From contig NC_068972.1 of assembly GCF_016808095.1 (NCBI RefSeq), forward strand, positions 11,466,383 to 11,530,382: a DNA stretch of 64,000 bases, written 5' to 3'. This document shows, in pieces, positions 10,596 to 23,400 of the stretch (the stretch's first letter is position 1; each line of letters opens with the position of its first letter). The DNA comes from Vigna angularis. Lineage: Eukaryota > Streptophyta > Magnoliopsida > Fabales > Fabaceae. The notes beneath the pieces were generated by a model. The model was not told where the DNA came from. It saw only the letters and a program-made list of their open reading frames with translations, and made no database searches. A program made the position numbers and the translations under genes.

Positions 10596-13500
10596 TTGAG
10601 TGTGTGGTGTTGAGAGATGGGAGGATCAAATCATGACAGTTTTGGAGGGGAAAGAAAAGAAAAAGGAGAAAACTTCAAGGGTATGAATGTGTGTGTGGTA
10701 TGGTACGATGTGGTGTGGTGCTATCAGATTCAGAGAGAGTCTGATTAAGGAAATGAGGAATCAAGGGTTGTGATTGAAGGTTGGGTTTTTGTTTGGCCTT
10801 TTAGCTGAATCAGTAGGGAAAGAGATTCTGGGTGGTGTGGTGGAGTGACTCTACATTCTGAATTTTGTGTCCTTGGGATTCACTTTCCTTTGGATGGATG
10901 GATGGATATTTGATATCATAACATAATGTAGTGCAATGCCTCTGTAGATGTGCATAAGAGCACCAGGTGTATCATATCATATACACTCTCTTTCTCTCTC
11001 TATTTCTGGTTTTTTTAAAAGGTGTTTTAATACCACAGAAAATAGGTTTTGAAAAGAGAGTTTGAGTTTTTTGAGAATGGTGAACAGTTTTTTATTATTT
11101 GAAGAGAATGAGAACAAAAGTGGTTGAATTAATTAGGCGTTAAAAGTAGTGGGAGAAACATTCACAGTTCTTGGTTTTGGAGTGCATGAAGAGAAAGGAA
11201 TCTGGTTTTGGTAAGAGAGAACAACATCACACTTTGACCATAACACGTTCTGCTTTATCTAAGATTTCATTTGAATTCAACAATTATCTTTTTAATTCTG
11301 CACAAGTGATAAACAATAGAAAAATGAGTATTAACTAAGATATGTATTCCTATTCTAATCATTTCAAAAAGCCAACCTGTCTCACATTTGCAACTCTTAA
11401 CATCTCTGCAATCTGATAAGATTATTGCAAAACAACAAAGAAGATGAAAATGGTTAAAATGTTTGAAATTTTAGAATCTTTTGAAGAAACGAATATGAAA
11501 TATAATTTTTGTTTCTTCTTTTGTAAGTCACTGCAGATTCAGTGATTTATTTGTAAAAGAGACTGCACACATCACAAATATATGGCTGGCTGAGATGATA
11601 ATCTGAGAACAACACGACAAATTAGAAAGAAGAGAATAGCTGGCACGTTTCTGTTTTTAATTGAAGCAGATTGAAGTCAGACAACAGTGTGTGCTATTGT
11701 TCGAACGGTGCGGTGAGTTGCAGAAGTTCTGTCATCCTGCACCAGAAAAACCTTATTTTTTTCTTTGATTTTAAACAATTAGATGAAATTCTCAATTTCT
11801 ATATTTATATCAGACTTAAATAACAAATAATTTGCAACAATTTTTAATTTAATAAATTGCATTTTTGTAATTTGAAGTAAATCAATATTGGCTACCCATG
11901 TAACTGAAAAATGATATAAAGTTTATAATAATTATTTTTACTAACTACGGATAATGTATTAAAGTAAACTAAATTTAAAGACTTAAATACCATTTTTTTA
12001 GATTTATTTATTTTTATATTATTCTTCCATAAAAAAAATGGAATTTTATACTAATATTAAATGCAGACTTTTAAGGTAAATAGTTATTATAACATAACAA
12101 ATCAAATGACATTAAATCTAATTTTCTTTTTAATTAAACTCTTAGGATTTATAAATAAGAGGAAGAAAAATGAAAATATAGAATATATGGGGGAGGAATC
12201 CTCTTCTTTGAAAAAGGACAAGTGATGGAATAACATGTTACATAGATTCAAAATGCTTTTCATCTATGTGAGAATCAAATCAGGAAATATTGTTAGCACA
12301 TCAGCGTGTGAGTGTAATTCTTAAATTTATTGCATCATGATCTTCTAGGTGAATTATTTCATTTAGGAATGATAAAATTTATTAATCACAATCTGAAAGA
12401 TATAATTGAAAAGAAATTAAAGTTTTAAAAAGTATGGATAAAAGAGTTCATGCATGTGTATTGAAATATTTATTTACTGACATATGCTTTTGCAAAATTA
12501 AACTATCCTAGAACTATGCTGTACAAAATATAATAATATAAACATTATAAATTACAAATCCATGATGTGGATTGCATGAAGTTTTGAACTTAGTTACACT
12601 TTCAAATACCAATGTGCGTTAAATCTTTATTTCTTCCTATAATCCTTAACAGGTCATTCTTATAATTAATATTTTATAAATTTTGTAACATGAATTATAC
12701 ATATATATAATTTTATTATTTCTTGATTATACTTTTACAATTTTTAGTATCATTATATGTAATTTTAGGTAAAATGTATATAGCTATATAACTTTATAAT
12801 TTTACAATCAATGTAATTTTATTATTTATATAACTTCATATTGATGATTAATGATATAATTTTAATTTTATAAAATAAATTTAGCATAAGTATGTGACTT
12901 AAATTTTTTTAAAAGGCTGGTATAAATTGTAAATATACATGGTTATGTAATATATAACTATATATTTTATATAATTTGTAAACTATATTTATAAATTTAA
13001 TAACACGTATACTCCTAAATAATGAGAATCCATCAGTTGATCATGTTTCTATCTTTGTAGGTTATTATTATATGTAACATCCAATTTAAATAGTGTAAAA
13101 TACTGTTGAGGAAGTTAACATATCAAAAGTATAAAGTATTATTATAATTATCTGTACATAATTATAAGTCAAGTTTTATATACAAATTTTCAATCCAAAA
13201 CTATTTTTAAATTTGGGTTTTAAAAATTACCAAAAGAAAACATCTAAATCAAAGTATCTATGTATCCACATCATCTTCCCCTGGTACATGTTCTATAGAA
13301 ACATCATCTACTTCTGTTTTTCACTAATAAGGTGATCATCCAAACATACAGCAAACACAAACAAACAAATAATACAACAAAGATTAACATCAAATAATAA
13401 AACATAGCATTTACAAAGTAACATATTCTATTTTCATTTCAAATTAAGCATGACACCTAAACATCTTAGACATCTAGACTTAACATCCGGATAAAAGTAT

Positions 13501-15260
13501 TATTGTCAAGTTATGGCGGGTTTTGCACTTGCATGGTGAAACAACTGACTCACTCAAAGCTACCACACAAGGTTAGTCTGTTAAACAATGCCCTTTGTCA
13601 ACGGTACTGGCTCCAGACTATGATCTCTTACTACTCCTCACGACGTAACTCGTCCCTCTTTACTTTAGACTTGATGGTTATTAGAGTGTTAGGATAACTC
13701 CCAAGAACAAACTTTTACAATAATACATACACTACTTAAAACATTTATCGAGAATTTTCCCAAAGAGTTTTATGGAATTACGTCACAATTATACATATGT
13801 ATATCTCAATTAATTACCTTATAACAATTATTAGTATCATCACTTACTCAAAGTATTTCAAACATAAAATCATTTATAATATTCTGAAAACAAAAGTTAC
13901 ATAATAACATAATTTTCTTCGTAGCAACTCCATACACTCACTAAGTAGGGGAAACAGCTTGGAAACATTTATCAACACCTCCTAAGGATCCAAAACCCCT
14001 AAATCAACCTAATGAACGTCCAAAATTGATGTTTAAAACCCAAATCCGAGATTCCAAAAAATGTAGACTTTCCACTAAACCACAATCTTAAAATTTCACC
14101 TATCAAAACTCTCATTTTATGCCAAAAATCCACCCTTCTTCTAATTTATTATTGTAAACCCCTATAAAAATAATATAGTTTCATTATTTAAAACATTTTA
14201 CCATATATAATACTCGATTTTTGAAGATCTTACAATATCACATTGAAAATTAACAACACTAACCTAAAATATAATAATTATATCTTCTACATTTTAGTTA
14301 TAAAAGAATAATTTTATTATTATAATACAATAAACATTATGACTGTATACTTGGATATTAATAATAACATATACACTTAATGTAATTTATATCTTGTATA
14401 AAAAATGTCTTACAAATAAATATAAAGAAAATACTAGATGATAGATTACATTGATACATATTAAATGATATAATAAAGCTTAACTTAATCTTTAAACATT
14501 ATCTTAGTTAATTGGGATTTATCATTATTTATATTTAGTTTATATGAGATCTTAAACAGGATCACCAGTAAAATATAAAACATATGATTATTTTGATGAA
14601 TTTTAAAATTAATATCTCAAATATTAGTTTAAATACGTTCTTTAATTAACTATTCGTATGGTTATTAAAATATTTAATTTTTCTCAAAAATAACATCTTA
14701 AAGAAACAAAATATGTTTTTTGTTTTTTTTAATATGACAATGATTCACTTTGATCCTTCTAATTATCCTCATTCCAAATGAGAAATCATATTTTTTTATG
14801 AAAGATTTTGTTTGAAAATGTTAATGTTTTTATTTTTAAAGTTTTTGCGTTTCTTGACATAAAAAATAAATATAAAAGTAATAAGTTATAGGTCAACTCA
14901 AATGGTCAAACAAATACTCAAATCATTGAAACATTGTTTAATAAAAAAAAAAATTCAATGTGTCCTGACATACACATAAAGAATCAATAGATTTATATAA
15001 TACTACATTAATTACTAATCTCATCATACATATTCAATATATATTATCCATTAATTATATACATAATCATATATAATTAACATGCAACCTCATTACTATC
15101 TTGATCATCACAATTAAGTATTTTTTTTTTTCACTAAGATACCATTAAACAACATAACTGATTTAGTCCCTTTCTTACTCAAACACTACTTCAAAGTTTG
15201 AATGTTCATCCATAAATTGAGCATTTTTCCAATACTTTAAACTTTTTATAGTAGATGTAC
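10596..15260. other. Gene-poor AT-rich DNA with decayed repeats
   Basis: The first few hundred bases are the PDLP 5' flank. The rest shows no gene. The section 13070-14160 is less AT-rich and looks like an old LTR-type repeat: it opens with TGTAACATCC and is partly repeated at about 60.4-60.7 kb. Confidence 0.5.
13480..13760. repeat. Degenerate dispersed repeat, copy A
   Basis: Blocks shared in order with 60430-60720 include ATCCGGATA, AAGTTATG, GGTTATTAGAG and GATAACTC, separated by diverged sequence. Both copies have the same orientation. They look like remnants of one LTR family. Confidence 0.5.
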
Positions 15261-15268
15261 ATTTTTAA
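15261..15268. other. Target-site duplication, left copy (ATTTTTAA)
   Basis: Eight bases ATTTTTAA directly precede the hAT-like element; the same eight bases follow it at 16673-16680. Confidence 0.85.
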
Positions 15269-15519
15269 TAGGGCTGGGCATGATTAACTAAATTATACTA
15301 AACTATGGATTATCTATACTATTTTGTACTATAAAAATTAAACTACTTTTTATAAAAACTGAACTATACTTATTTGTAGTTCTGTTCAAAAAATCTGAAC
15401 TTCTTTTATTAACAGTTTAGTTAACTACTTCAAACTATCTACTTTATTTTACTTTTGCTTGTTTAATTGTTTTGCTCTCTTTTATTTCCAACAACATAAA
15501 CATAAGAAATAAAGGCACG

Positions 15520-15521
<2 letters not shown>

Positions 15522-15613
<92 letters not shown>
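15522..15613. repeat. (TA)n microsatellite, about 90 bp
   Basis: Uninterrupted TA dinucleotides inside the hAT-like element. The IYIYIY open frames seen on both strands are artefacts of it. Confidence 0.95.
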
Positions 15614-15617
<4 letters not shown>

Positions 15618-15672
15618 AGATTTTATTAATTTTGTTTTCTGTGACGACATGAGACAATTTTTTTACGTCACT

Positions 15673-15698
15673 TATATATATATATATATATATATATA
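15673..15698. repeat. (TA)n microsatellite
   Basis: Second TA tract in the hAT-like element. Confidence 0.9.
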
Positions 15699-15946
15699 GA
15701 TAAATAAATAAATAAATGTTCTTTTTCAAGTCTCTTAAAAAGTTAACTATTATTATAATAATTATTAAAATAAAATGATATTATGAAATTTATACTAAAA
15801 TAATTATATATTTAAAAAAAAAAACTAAATTTTATTATATTGTAATTATATTTTAAAAACTGGTAATTATTTTTATAACTTAATAAAATTAACTATAATT
15901 GTAAAAATAAAAAGATAAAAGTGCTTATGTAAATAATTATAAAATA

Positions 15947-15950
<4 letters not shown>

Positions 15951-15999
<49 letters not shown>
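15951..15999. repeat. (TA)n microsatellite
   Basis: Third TA tract in the hAT-like element, about 49 bp. Confidence 0.9.
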
Positions 16000-16003
<4 letters not shown>

Positions 16004-19000
16004 ATTCAGAAAAAGGTGAGAAGAGAAGAAAGATGAGGTTTTTATATTAAACTAGATAATTGTCAAAATAAAAATATTTCGAATAACGCAAAACAGAGAT
16101 AAACAGAAATATTTTTTAGAGATTAAGTTTTTAATCTATATAAAATAATATATAAACAAATTTATATTATTAAATTAAACTATATTTAATATGATAATCA
16201 AATTTTAGACATTTTATATTTTTAAATTAATAATAAATAGTAATGATAAATAATTATAGTTATTAATTTAATTTTAATAATATGATAAAATAGTACCAAT
16301 AATATTTCATTAATTTTTTTAAATTTTTTATTATAATTATTTACTAATTCTAATTATATAGATTTATAATTTAATTTTTTTAAATGCTGTGATGTTATTG
16401 AATATTAATTTATTTGTTTGTAATTATTAAAAAAAAATCAAATTGAACTAATTCTTTTAACTCTATCGATGATTAGCCATTGACAGTTGTACTAGTGCAA
16501 AACTACATTTATTTATTAGAAAAAGGTGCATTGTAGTTAACTGAACTAAAAAATAGTTTAGTTCAGTTTTTTTGAATTATTTTCTAGTGCAGTTCAGTTC
16601 TTTTAAACTATTTTATAGTTAATTGTAATAGATTTATAGTGCAGTGCAAATAGTGCAGTTTGCCCACCCCTAATTTTTAATAGATGTTCCAATCTTTATA
16701 TTCGAGCCATAATCTTTGACTTGAATTATCTTGCTCGTCACTTGATAATTGTGAACAATGAAGCCCAATTAATTTAACAAATATCTAGTTAGATTTTTGA
16801 AAAAAACTTGACAACCATTATACAAACATGTTTTTTTAAAACGATAATTATTAATAAATTTTTTGATGATATTTACCGACAAATAAAAAATATGTTAGTG
16901 ATAATAAAATTTTTAATTTGTTTACAAATTTTTTTTGATAATAAAAAATCTAACATTTATCAACAATTATTTTTTACCAACAAATTTTTTTATCAGCAAG
17001 ATTCTATCCATAAATCTATAATTTATGATGGTGTAAAACCAAACATATATCAATTACCTTAACTTAGAGTTAAAAAATTTAATAAAATTATTATTCTTAA
17101 ACTAAAAATATATATTTTTTATCATATTAAATATAAATACATATTAAACATTTATTTATCATTTTATTATAATATTAGTTCACTGATTAATTTTCATATT
17201 CCTGATCACGTTAGAATTGTACCTTCTTTTTTAGAAACAAATAGATCTAAATGTGATGGAATAGAAGGAAGTCCATAGACATTTTTTTTTATATAAATTT
17301 GTAATAACTTCAACATTTATGAGCCATTATATTAACTAAGGTTGTAGGGATCTTACAGTGATTTATTTTTACCTTCTATTTGATAAACCAATAGAAAAAA
17401 AATACTCAATTTAAAATTCTGAAAATGATAATTCTCTTATAAGAAAAAAAAATTGGTTATTAAAAGATATGATTTTTTTTAACAGGTTAAAAAAATTGTG
17501 AAAAGTATCAATAAAGTTATTTAGAAATAAAATAATTTATAGTTTTACTAACATCTTAAATTTATACTTAAGATTATTTAATAAGAGTAATGTAATATTT
17601 TTCAAAAAATAATTATTTTAGTTCAAAGAATCACCTTCTACCTCTTCATCATGTTTGTAAAAGTGTAAAAGAATTTTATTAAAAAGTTTGCGTAAAAGGT
17701 ATTTTTTTAAAAATAAAATGAGAAGTGTACCTTTTCAATCTGAGATTACTGAAAATGTAAAAAAATATCTCAAACTAGAAGCCCCTAAAACATAAATAAT
17801 ATGTATTAATCTAAAATAAACCAAATGGAGCAATCTGTTTATTCAACAAGAACATGTATTTTTAATTTAATCAATAATTTAGTGATAAGATGATAAGTTG
17901 AATTTCAATTAGATATTTTTTAGAATAATTTTGTTTCCAAAAGTTACTGGGCTAAAACAGTATCACCTTTTCGGTAATTAAACTGATATTTCTTTATACA
18001 CCTCCCTAATTACTACTGCACCAGAAAAAACTCAGACAATTGCATTAAACTACCATTTTCGATGTTGTCAGCCTTCTTGTTTCCATTATCACCACAGTTC
18101 CAAAGAAAGAAAAAAAGGGAATACACTACGAAAAGGTAAAAGAAGAGAGAAAATAAGGAAAAAATGCTTGTTCTGGAGAGCTTCTTCATAAACATATTTC
18201 AATTTTTTTTTTTGGAAACACATTTTAAGTGAAGATGTTTTGAAGATATGTTTCGAAGATATTTTGGAAAGGTAGTTTGGGAAATATAATTCTGAAAAAG
18301 CTTATTTGGAATAAATTTCATACTTTTTTGAAAATTTTGTCCCAAAAATCTCATTCTAAAATTCTATTTTGAAAATCTTTAAGATTTTAAAAAAATGTTT
18401 TTGAAATATGTGATCCAAAAGACACTTATACTAAAGGTAAAATGGTTATTTTGAAAATATAAGAGGGTGCACGAAGAAGAAATATTGGTAGTGCAGAAAG
18501 TAAAAGTCAATTACACAAACTTTGTTGTGCTGACTAACTGGAGCAAGACTCTACGGTAGGGCTTTGTTATTCTCACTCCCAATTTGTTGCTAAGTTTACT
18601 TCTTTGATTATAGTTTTATTCTTTTTAACACACATTAAACAAAAACATGCTTAATTGTTCACCATACAGATTCAATTCTCCTTTCTTTTATTTTTGTCCA
18701 CATTTGTAAAAGTAATAAAAATAGAACACTGAATAACACTATTTAAAATTTAACATACATCAGAATAAAACTCTTATTTTAAAAATAAAATAAAATAAAA
18801 TTGACAAGAAAATAAGGAGTTTAAAATAAAAAGTACTTTAAAACCAAAAATCTATACTAAATTTCAATTTATATGAAAACAATATTCAAATGAAAAATCA
18901 CAAATAGTTCAAAAATATATAATGACACATTCTCACATAATTGATGATGATTATTATATATAAAAAGATCATTATTGTGATCCTGTGTTTTGTACTCTAA

Positions 19001-19302
19001 TTACATTTAAGTGCAATATCATAGGTGACTGAATAAATTTTCTCTTTCTCTTTACATACCATAATTAAACATTTCATAAGGTCACAGTTGCCAATTTTAA
19101 TCCTTATGTATAAATGAAAAAAGTTATCAAAATTATTTTAATGGAAATTGAACCCGCAGTATTGGTTTTAATAACTTATCTTAACTACTATAATTAACTG
19201 GTGTACTTCTTTAGTATGATATATGCAATTAGTTATTAATCAAAATTGTACATGTGTACATTATCTACTTCTAAATAAACAAATTTATATTTATTATGTA
19301 TC

Positions 19303-19393
19303 ATTATTAGTAGTATCGTTAACATTCTTAATAGATTATATAGTTACAATTATTAGTAGTATGTTAACATTCTTAATAGATTATATAGTTACA
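19303..19393. repeat. Tandem duplication, unit about 46 bp
   Basis: Units 19303-19348 and 19349-19393 match except for one missing base; both contain TTAACATTCTTAATAGATTA. Confidence 0.9.
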
Positions 19394-19828
19394 AGTTAAT
19401 TGATAATTTAGAATACGATACAGTTATGCAATTACTTCTTATCCATATTATCATGTAAAGATATATATATATATATTTGTCAATTTTCTTTTCTAATTTT
19501 ATTCTTGAAGTGATTTTTTTAAAATTTAATAAATTTCTCTAAATTTAACTATTTTAAAAATATAAATAAATAAAAATCATTTATAAAATAAATAAAAATC
19601 ATTTATAGCTAAACGTTGAATTTTTTTTTTCTTTTTTTATAATTATAATTTCGTTATATTATGTTATTATAAAATAAGTTAACACAATAATTCTAATACT
19701 GTTAATATATTTTTGGTTGGAAATAAAATACTAATATTACTAACACCAAAGGAAGGAGATTGTGAGATTTATATATTTTCAATCGCTAAAATTAATAATA
19801 GTAATAATAATGGTAAATTGTTTAGCTC

Positions 19829-19835
<7 letters not shown>

Positions 19836-19899
<64 letters not shown>
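19836..19899. repeat. (TA)n microsatellite
   Basis: About 64 bp of TA repeats preceded by a short CA run. Confidence 0.95.
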
Positions 19900-19904
<5 letters not shown>

Positions 19905-20328
19905 GAAGTGTATTAATTAATTGGTTAATATGGTCACGCCATCAATGTATTTCTGTCTTATATTAGTAGTTTTGTCATATATTAAGAATATACAAATATA
20001 AATAAAAGTCATAATGAATTAGCATTATATAAATATATTTTTAAAGAGCTTAATTTACATAATTTAAACGTATAGGAGCAATATAATGTTGTTAAAAAAC
20101 CGAGAAGACAGAATAAAATAGTGGAACAATTATTAAAAAAATAAAAAAAAGAAAAACATGAAAATGTTGAAGAGATTGGTGATGTAACAGAAATGAGAAA
20201 GATTAATATTAATTTAACATTGTCTAGTAAAATAAAATCTTTGTCACAGACAACCGATCTTACATTTTGGGCTTCTTTCATCTCTTTGTTTGTCATCGTG
20301 TTCTGTCACCACCGACTCGCACTCCTAT

Positions 20329-20395
20329 CATTCCCAATTCCTAATTCTCAATTGGCAATTTTCATTCCCAATTCCTAATTCTCAATTGGCAATTC
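20329..20395. repeat. 34-bp tandem duplication upstream of the TLDc gene
   Basis: Copies 20329-20361 and 20363-20395 share CATTCCCAATTCCTAATTCT and continue CAATTGGCAATT. They lie about 100 bp before the start codon, in the promoter or 5' leader. Confidence 0.9.
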
Positions 20396-20488
20396 CCAAT
20401 TCCCAATTCGCATTCTTTACAATACCATACAAACCCTTTATTTTTCATCACATTTCATGGAATCGCATTCATAATTGGCCTCTTCAAA

Positions 20489-23400
20489 ATGCACTCTTTC
20501 AGAGACAAAGTTACGCAGAAGTTCTCTTATCTCTTTCCCAACTCCTCCTCGTCCCAGGTATTTTTTTTTCCATGATCTGCATTCGCTTATTTGTTATGGT
20601 GCATGAAAATCTGAGCTTGGTGTGGTGGACACTCTTATTCTCTCCTTGAACACAAGCTTTGATCGTCTTTGCCCTCGATCTTCAATTTGATCTGTGTGTG
20701 TCTGCATAAATCTGAATCCGGGTTAAGTTGGCTTCATTATTTCTCATCACGGTTTTTAGTTTTCCAGAAAATGCGCCAAAGATACGTGGTAGAGAAGGAA
20801 GAAAAGGAAATCGTGTTGCTTCATTTCGTTAATATTTGAAAGCTGAATATTGTTTTCAATTTGAATTGTAATAGAGTTTATGGGTTTTTTACCGTTTTGT
20901 ATTCACACGAAGAATTATGTTTAACGGCCTGTGTACATTACTAAGAGTTAGTATTATTCTCTTATCTGTCTTTGGTAGCATGTATTATATATGTGGTATG
21001 GCCGTGTGTTCTGTTTGCCTGGCTGCGAGTGCTGGAGAATATAGATTCGGCTTTTGGGCTATTAGTTGGTTATTTTGTTGGGATGGGTAGAAAATGAACC
21101 AGGAGAATGATTCCTTCTCTTCTTCTATCTGTAGTATATCATGAAGATAGATTGAATTTTCAAGTGGATTGGAAACTTTATTTGGAGTAGGTTTACTTTA
21201 TTTAAAAATTTGGGTGCATCACCAGGTTTAATATATTTTTTTCTCATAAATGTCCTATGTAATGTCACTGCTTTATGCTTCCAGTACAAATGCATGTATT
21301 ATAGGAACATTGTAATAATTTGTCTTACATATCCCAGTACCTTGCTTTCTTTATCTTTTATATCTGAAATGAGGTTTTTATTTGCGCAGGATAGTCCTTA
21401 TTCTCAAGAGGATAAACCTGTGTCTTCATATTTATCTTACATTATCCCTTCGATCAGCTTTGATGGATCCAATACGAGCAAGTATCAAAATGAGAATAAA
21501 TCACCTTCTGCTGGATATAATTATGAGAATTTTGACTATCAGGATGTTCCATCTGATAATTATGTTGACTGTAGTCCCGTGTACAATAATATGGACTCTG
21601 TGAAAGACAGTAATGATAATAATAATAATGAGGATCATACCTCTAGAAGGAGCAGTAGCAGTTCTGAGGTTTTTGAGGAAGCAAATGAGCAGCAACCCCA
21701 GGCTTCAAAGAAGTCTCGACTCAATCTTAGTGATGAATCTACTTTTATATCTCCTGAATTGTATGAATTTTTGGAAATATGCCTCCCTAATATAGTGAAA
21801 GGACGCCAATGGGTCTTACTATATAGGTAACTTTTCTCAGTAAGTTTTTGTTTTTTGCTTTAAGAGTAATATGCTATTGCTTTGAAATATTGATTCAACA
21901 TTTGTTCTTTATATTAAGGGCAGTACGTTAAAACATGGAGTATCACTTCGAACACTTATTCGCAAGAGTTCTGAGCTTTCATGTCCCGGTTTGCTGGTAT
22001 GTCAACCTTTCAGAACTATATTCCAGTCATGTTGTACACCTAATATTTCATCTACATATCAAGGTGTGGTTCGTTTGTTAACAATGAATTATTGTCTATT
22101 ATGCAAAACTATTAGATCGTGGGAGATATGCAAGGTGCTATTTTTGGTGGGCTGCTTGAATGTCCCTTGAAACCTACAGCAAAGCGAAAATATCAAGTAT
22201 GTCAACTCTCTTTTTTCATGGATAATGATTCTTTGTGAAGGCACTTTTTCATCTTGAAGTGTGATTTTATTTTGTATACTGTGGTGATAGGGAACAAGTG
22301 AAACTTTTGTCTTTACAACTGTATATGGTCAGCCAAGGCTGTTTCTACCTACTGGTAAGGATTCTCATCATTTAAACGGAAAATTTTTGGTAGGAATTTT
22401 GAAGGAACTTAGGAAAATGTTTTAAATTGATGCATTGTCCGACTTGTGAACAAATGGACAAGTTCATATCAGCTAGAGTGACATTTGCATGTGTTTAAGG
22501 TTAAATATCTGAACTTAATTTTGGTATTGCAGTTATCAATATTCACCAGGACCTGGATTTTATAATGTGGAAGTATGTAAGCTTGATATAGGAATAATCT
22601 TTTTGTTAGAAAAATATCGATGAATCCTATTGAATGAATGGCTCATTGTCACCTGAATGTCCTCTTTTAGTTTAAGTTACAATTGAGAAAGGTTTGGGAT
22701 CAATGGAATCATTGGGTCTTCTTTAATACGTATTGTAAATATGACTATTCATTGTACTTTGGATCATTGCAAAATTAGTATTTTACAAATATGAGCTCTT
22801 TAATGATAATTATGTGCTTTTATGATCATAAAAAGACCTTTTGAATTGTTTCCTTAGAAAAAGTTGTTCTCCCACTAAAATATCAATATGTTTTAATCCT
22901 TTTAACCATGGCACTTATAGGGATTTTTGTTTGGTAAACTTAAGTGTCTTAGGAGATTGCAAAGATTGGGAGTTCATTAATTATGGTTTAGGTAGTAGTT
23001 ATATTTAATGGATGTAGTTGAAAGGCCCTGTCAAAAGGGTCTATAAATAGGCCTTGTACCGCTCAATGTAAACTACAAGTCATAATACTGGTGAGTTATT
23101 TAAGAAAGACTTGTTGTCAACAAATTGGCATCAGAGCTAGAGAGCTAGAGAGCTTGAGTGTTTGAGTGCTTGAGAAAGAGCCAAAGAGCGTGCTTGAGAG
23201 CAAGAATGCTTGAGTGAGATGGCCAACCTTGCAAAGGCAGTCAACTATGATAATTGGAGTCTGAAGATGAAGGCTCTTCTTGGCTACTAGGAAAATCGGA
23301 AGGTGGTTGAAGATGGTTTCGAAGAACAAATCAACACCACAAATTGGTCTAATGCCCAATTGAAAGCATTGAAAGAAACGTATGTGAAGGACAAGGCAAC

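Larger units (their letters stand above)
15269..16672. mobile_element. Non-autonomous hAT-like DNA transposon
   Basis: A 1404-bp element with short terminal inverted repeats: left TAGGGCTGGGCA, right (reverse complement) TAGGGGTGGGCA, one mismatch in twelve. It is flanked by a perfect 8-bp duplication ATTTTTAA (15261-15268 and 16673-16680), the length expected for hAT transposition. Subterminal regions are rich in AACTA and TTAGTT(C) motifs on both ends. No transposase can be read. The interior has three long (TA)n tracts, which probably expanded after insertion. Confidence 0.85.
16681..20328. other. Gene-free AT-rich DNA
   Basis: No supported gene. 16800-17050 carries repeated AT-rich motifs of the type TTTACCAACAAAT and ATTTATCAACAAT that recall subterminal repeats of plant CACTA elements, but no ends could be placed. 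Confidence 0.5.

Noticed and set aside
15444..15699. Open frames coding long IYIYIY runs at 15.5, 19.8, 40.1 and 58.1 kb
   Set aside because: They are translations of (TA)n microsatellites and appear on both strands.
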